Positions 63,763 to 64,000 of a stretch of DNA of 64,000 nucleotides are shown here, in pieces. A program made the position numbers and the translations under genes. The stretch's first letter is position 1. The number at the start of each line of letters is the position of its first letter. This DNA is from Ancylothrix sp036704045 (GTDB taxonomy: Bacteria > Cyanobacteriota > Cyanobacteriia > Cyanobacteriales > Oscillatoriaceae). Below the pieces are notes generated by a model that was given only the letters and a program-made list of their open reading frames with translations, was not told the origin of the DNA and ran no database searches. The DNA lies in contig DATNQM010000019.1 in NCBI GenBank assembly GCA_036704045.1, positions 11,684-75,683 on the forward strand. The letters are read 5' to 3'.

Positions 63763-64000
63763 TTAATCTTCTTCATAAACTTTACCATCAGGCATAGTAG
63801 CTCTTGTTAAAATTACATTGGTCAAATCAACTTCTGCCAAATTTGCTTGCCGTAAATTTGCCCGAATTAAAAAAGCACCACGCAGGTCAGCTTTGCGAAG
63901 ATTTGCCTGTACTAATACCGCAAATGTCATTTCACTTTCTCGCATATCGGCACCAGTTAAATCGGCATTATTTAAAGTGGTATGCTGTAAATCTGCACCT
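63763..64000 (-). CDS. Pentapeptide repeat protein, C-terminal part (runs off window)
   Basis: The minus-strand frame is open from the window edge and ends at 63763. Residues read GADLQHTTLNNADLTGADM, then LVQANLRKADLRGAFLIRAN and LRQANLAEVDLTNVIL, with the A(D/N)LxX pattern in almost every five. The end is TRATMPDGKVYEED. The Met at 63945 is internal. The N-terminus is outside the window. Confidence 0.85.
   Translation of the reverse strand, partial: GADLQHTTLNNADLTGADMRESEMTFAVLVQANLRKADLRGAFLIRANLRQANLAEVDLTNVILTRATMPDGKVYEED

Overview
The window reads as chromosome from a cyanobacterium, probably a filamentous, non-heterocystous type. The evidence is a psbY gene, a photosystem II S4-domain protein, a helical carotenoid protein, an AMIN-domain protein, WD40-tailed serine/threonine kinases, pentapeptide repeat proteins, a TIGR02652-type protein and a cyanobacterial-type glutamate-cysteine ligase start at the left edge. 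Base composition is moderately AT-rich with many scattered CCGG-containing words. No rRNA, CRISPR array, intact transposase or phage gene is visible.

Layout. 1-6.0 kb: the start of gshA on the minus strand, a membrane sensor/chemoreceptor, and a large NACHT-ATPase with a HEAT-type repeat array (candidate bacterial NLR-like defence protein). 6.0-9 kb: small ORFs, an antitoxin whose toxin is truncated, and gamma-glutamyltransferase. 9-15 kb: a CHASE-adenylate cyclase, a PilJ-like histidine kinase, thioredoxin and a pentapeptide protein. 15-25 kb: prmA, serA, small membrane proteins, a YkgJ-type cysteine-cluster protein, the S4 protein, a cluster of orphan or broken toxin/defence pieces at 20.9-21.9 kb, cysC and an SLC13-type transporter. 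25-34.6 kb: AMIN protein, psbY, gamma-carbonic-anhydrase-like protein, a VOC protein, a cupredoxin, then a SWIM protein next to a SNF2 helicase carrying a 467-residue intein in its Walker A motif.

34.9-43.4 kb: pnp, then a heavy-metal RND efflux module (permease plus an unusually short adaptor) divergent from an OmpR-type regulator and sensor kinase. The shared intergenic region has an 11-bp-spaced direct repeat that could be the regulator's site. 43.7-54.9 kb: tpiA-folP, a stomatin-like SPFH protein, the helical carotenoid protein, a DUF1400-like protein, a SOUL protein, def, a PfkB kinase, rsmI, a lipoprotein, a phosphohexomutase, a LapA-like protein and an HTH protein. 55-64 kb: a three-ORF membrane-associated cluster with an overlapping small ORF, tRNA-Arg(TCT), tRNA-Val(GAC), two kinase-WD40 proteins, a frameshifted conserved gene and the end of a pentapeptide gene.

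The main themes are housekeeping metabolism and translation, signal transduction (chemoreceptor, cyclase, kinases), metal homeostasis, and scattered defence or toxin remnants. The items most worth a second look are the SNF2 intein, the NACHT-HEAT protein, the decayed toxin/defence patch at 20.9-21.9 kb, the minimal RND adaptor, and a pair of inverted dispersed repeats at 15.2 and 63.6 kb.
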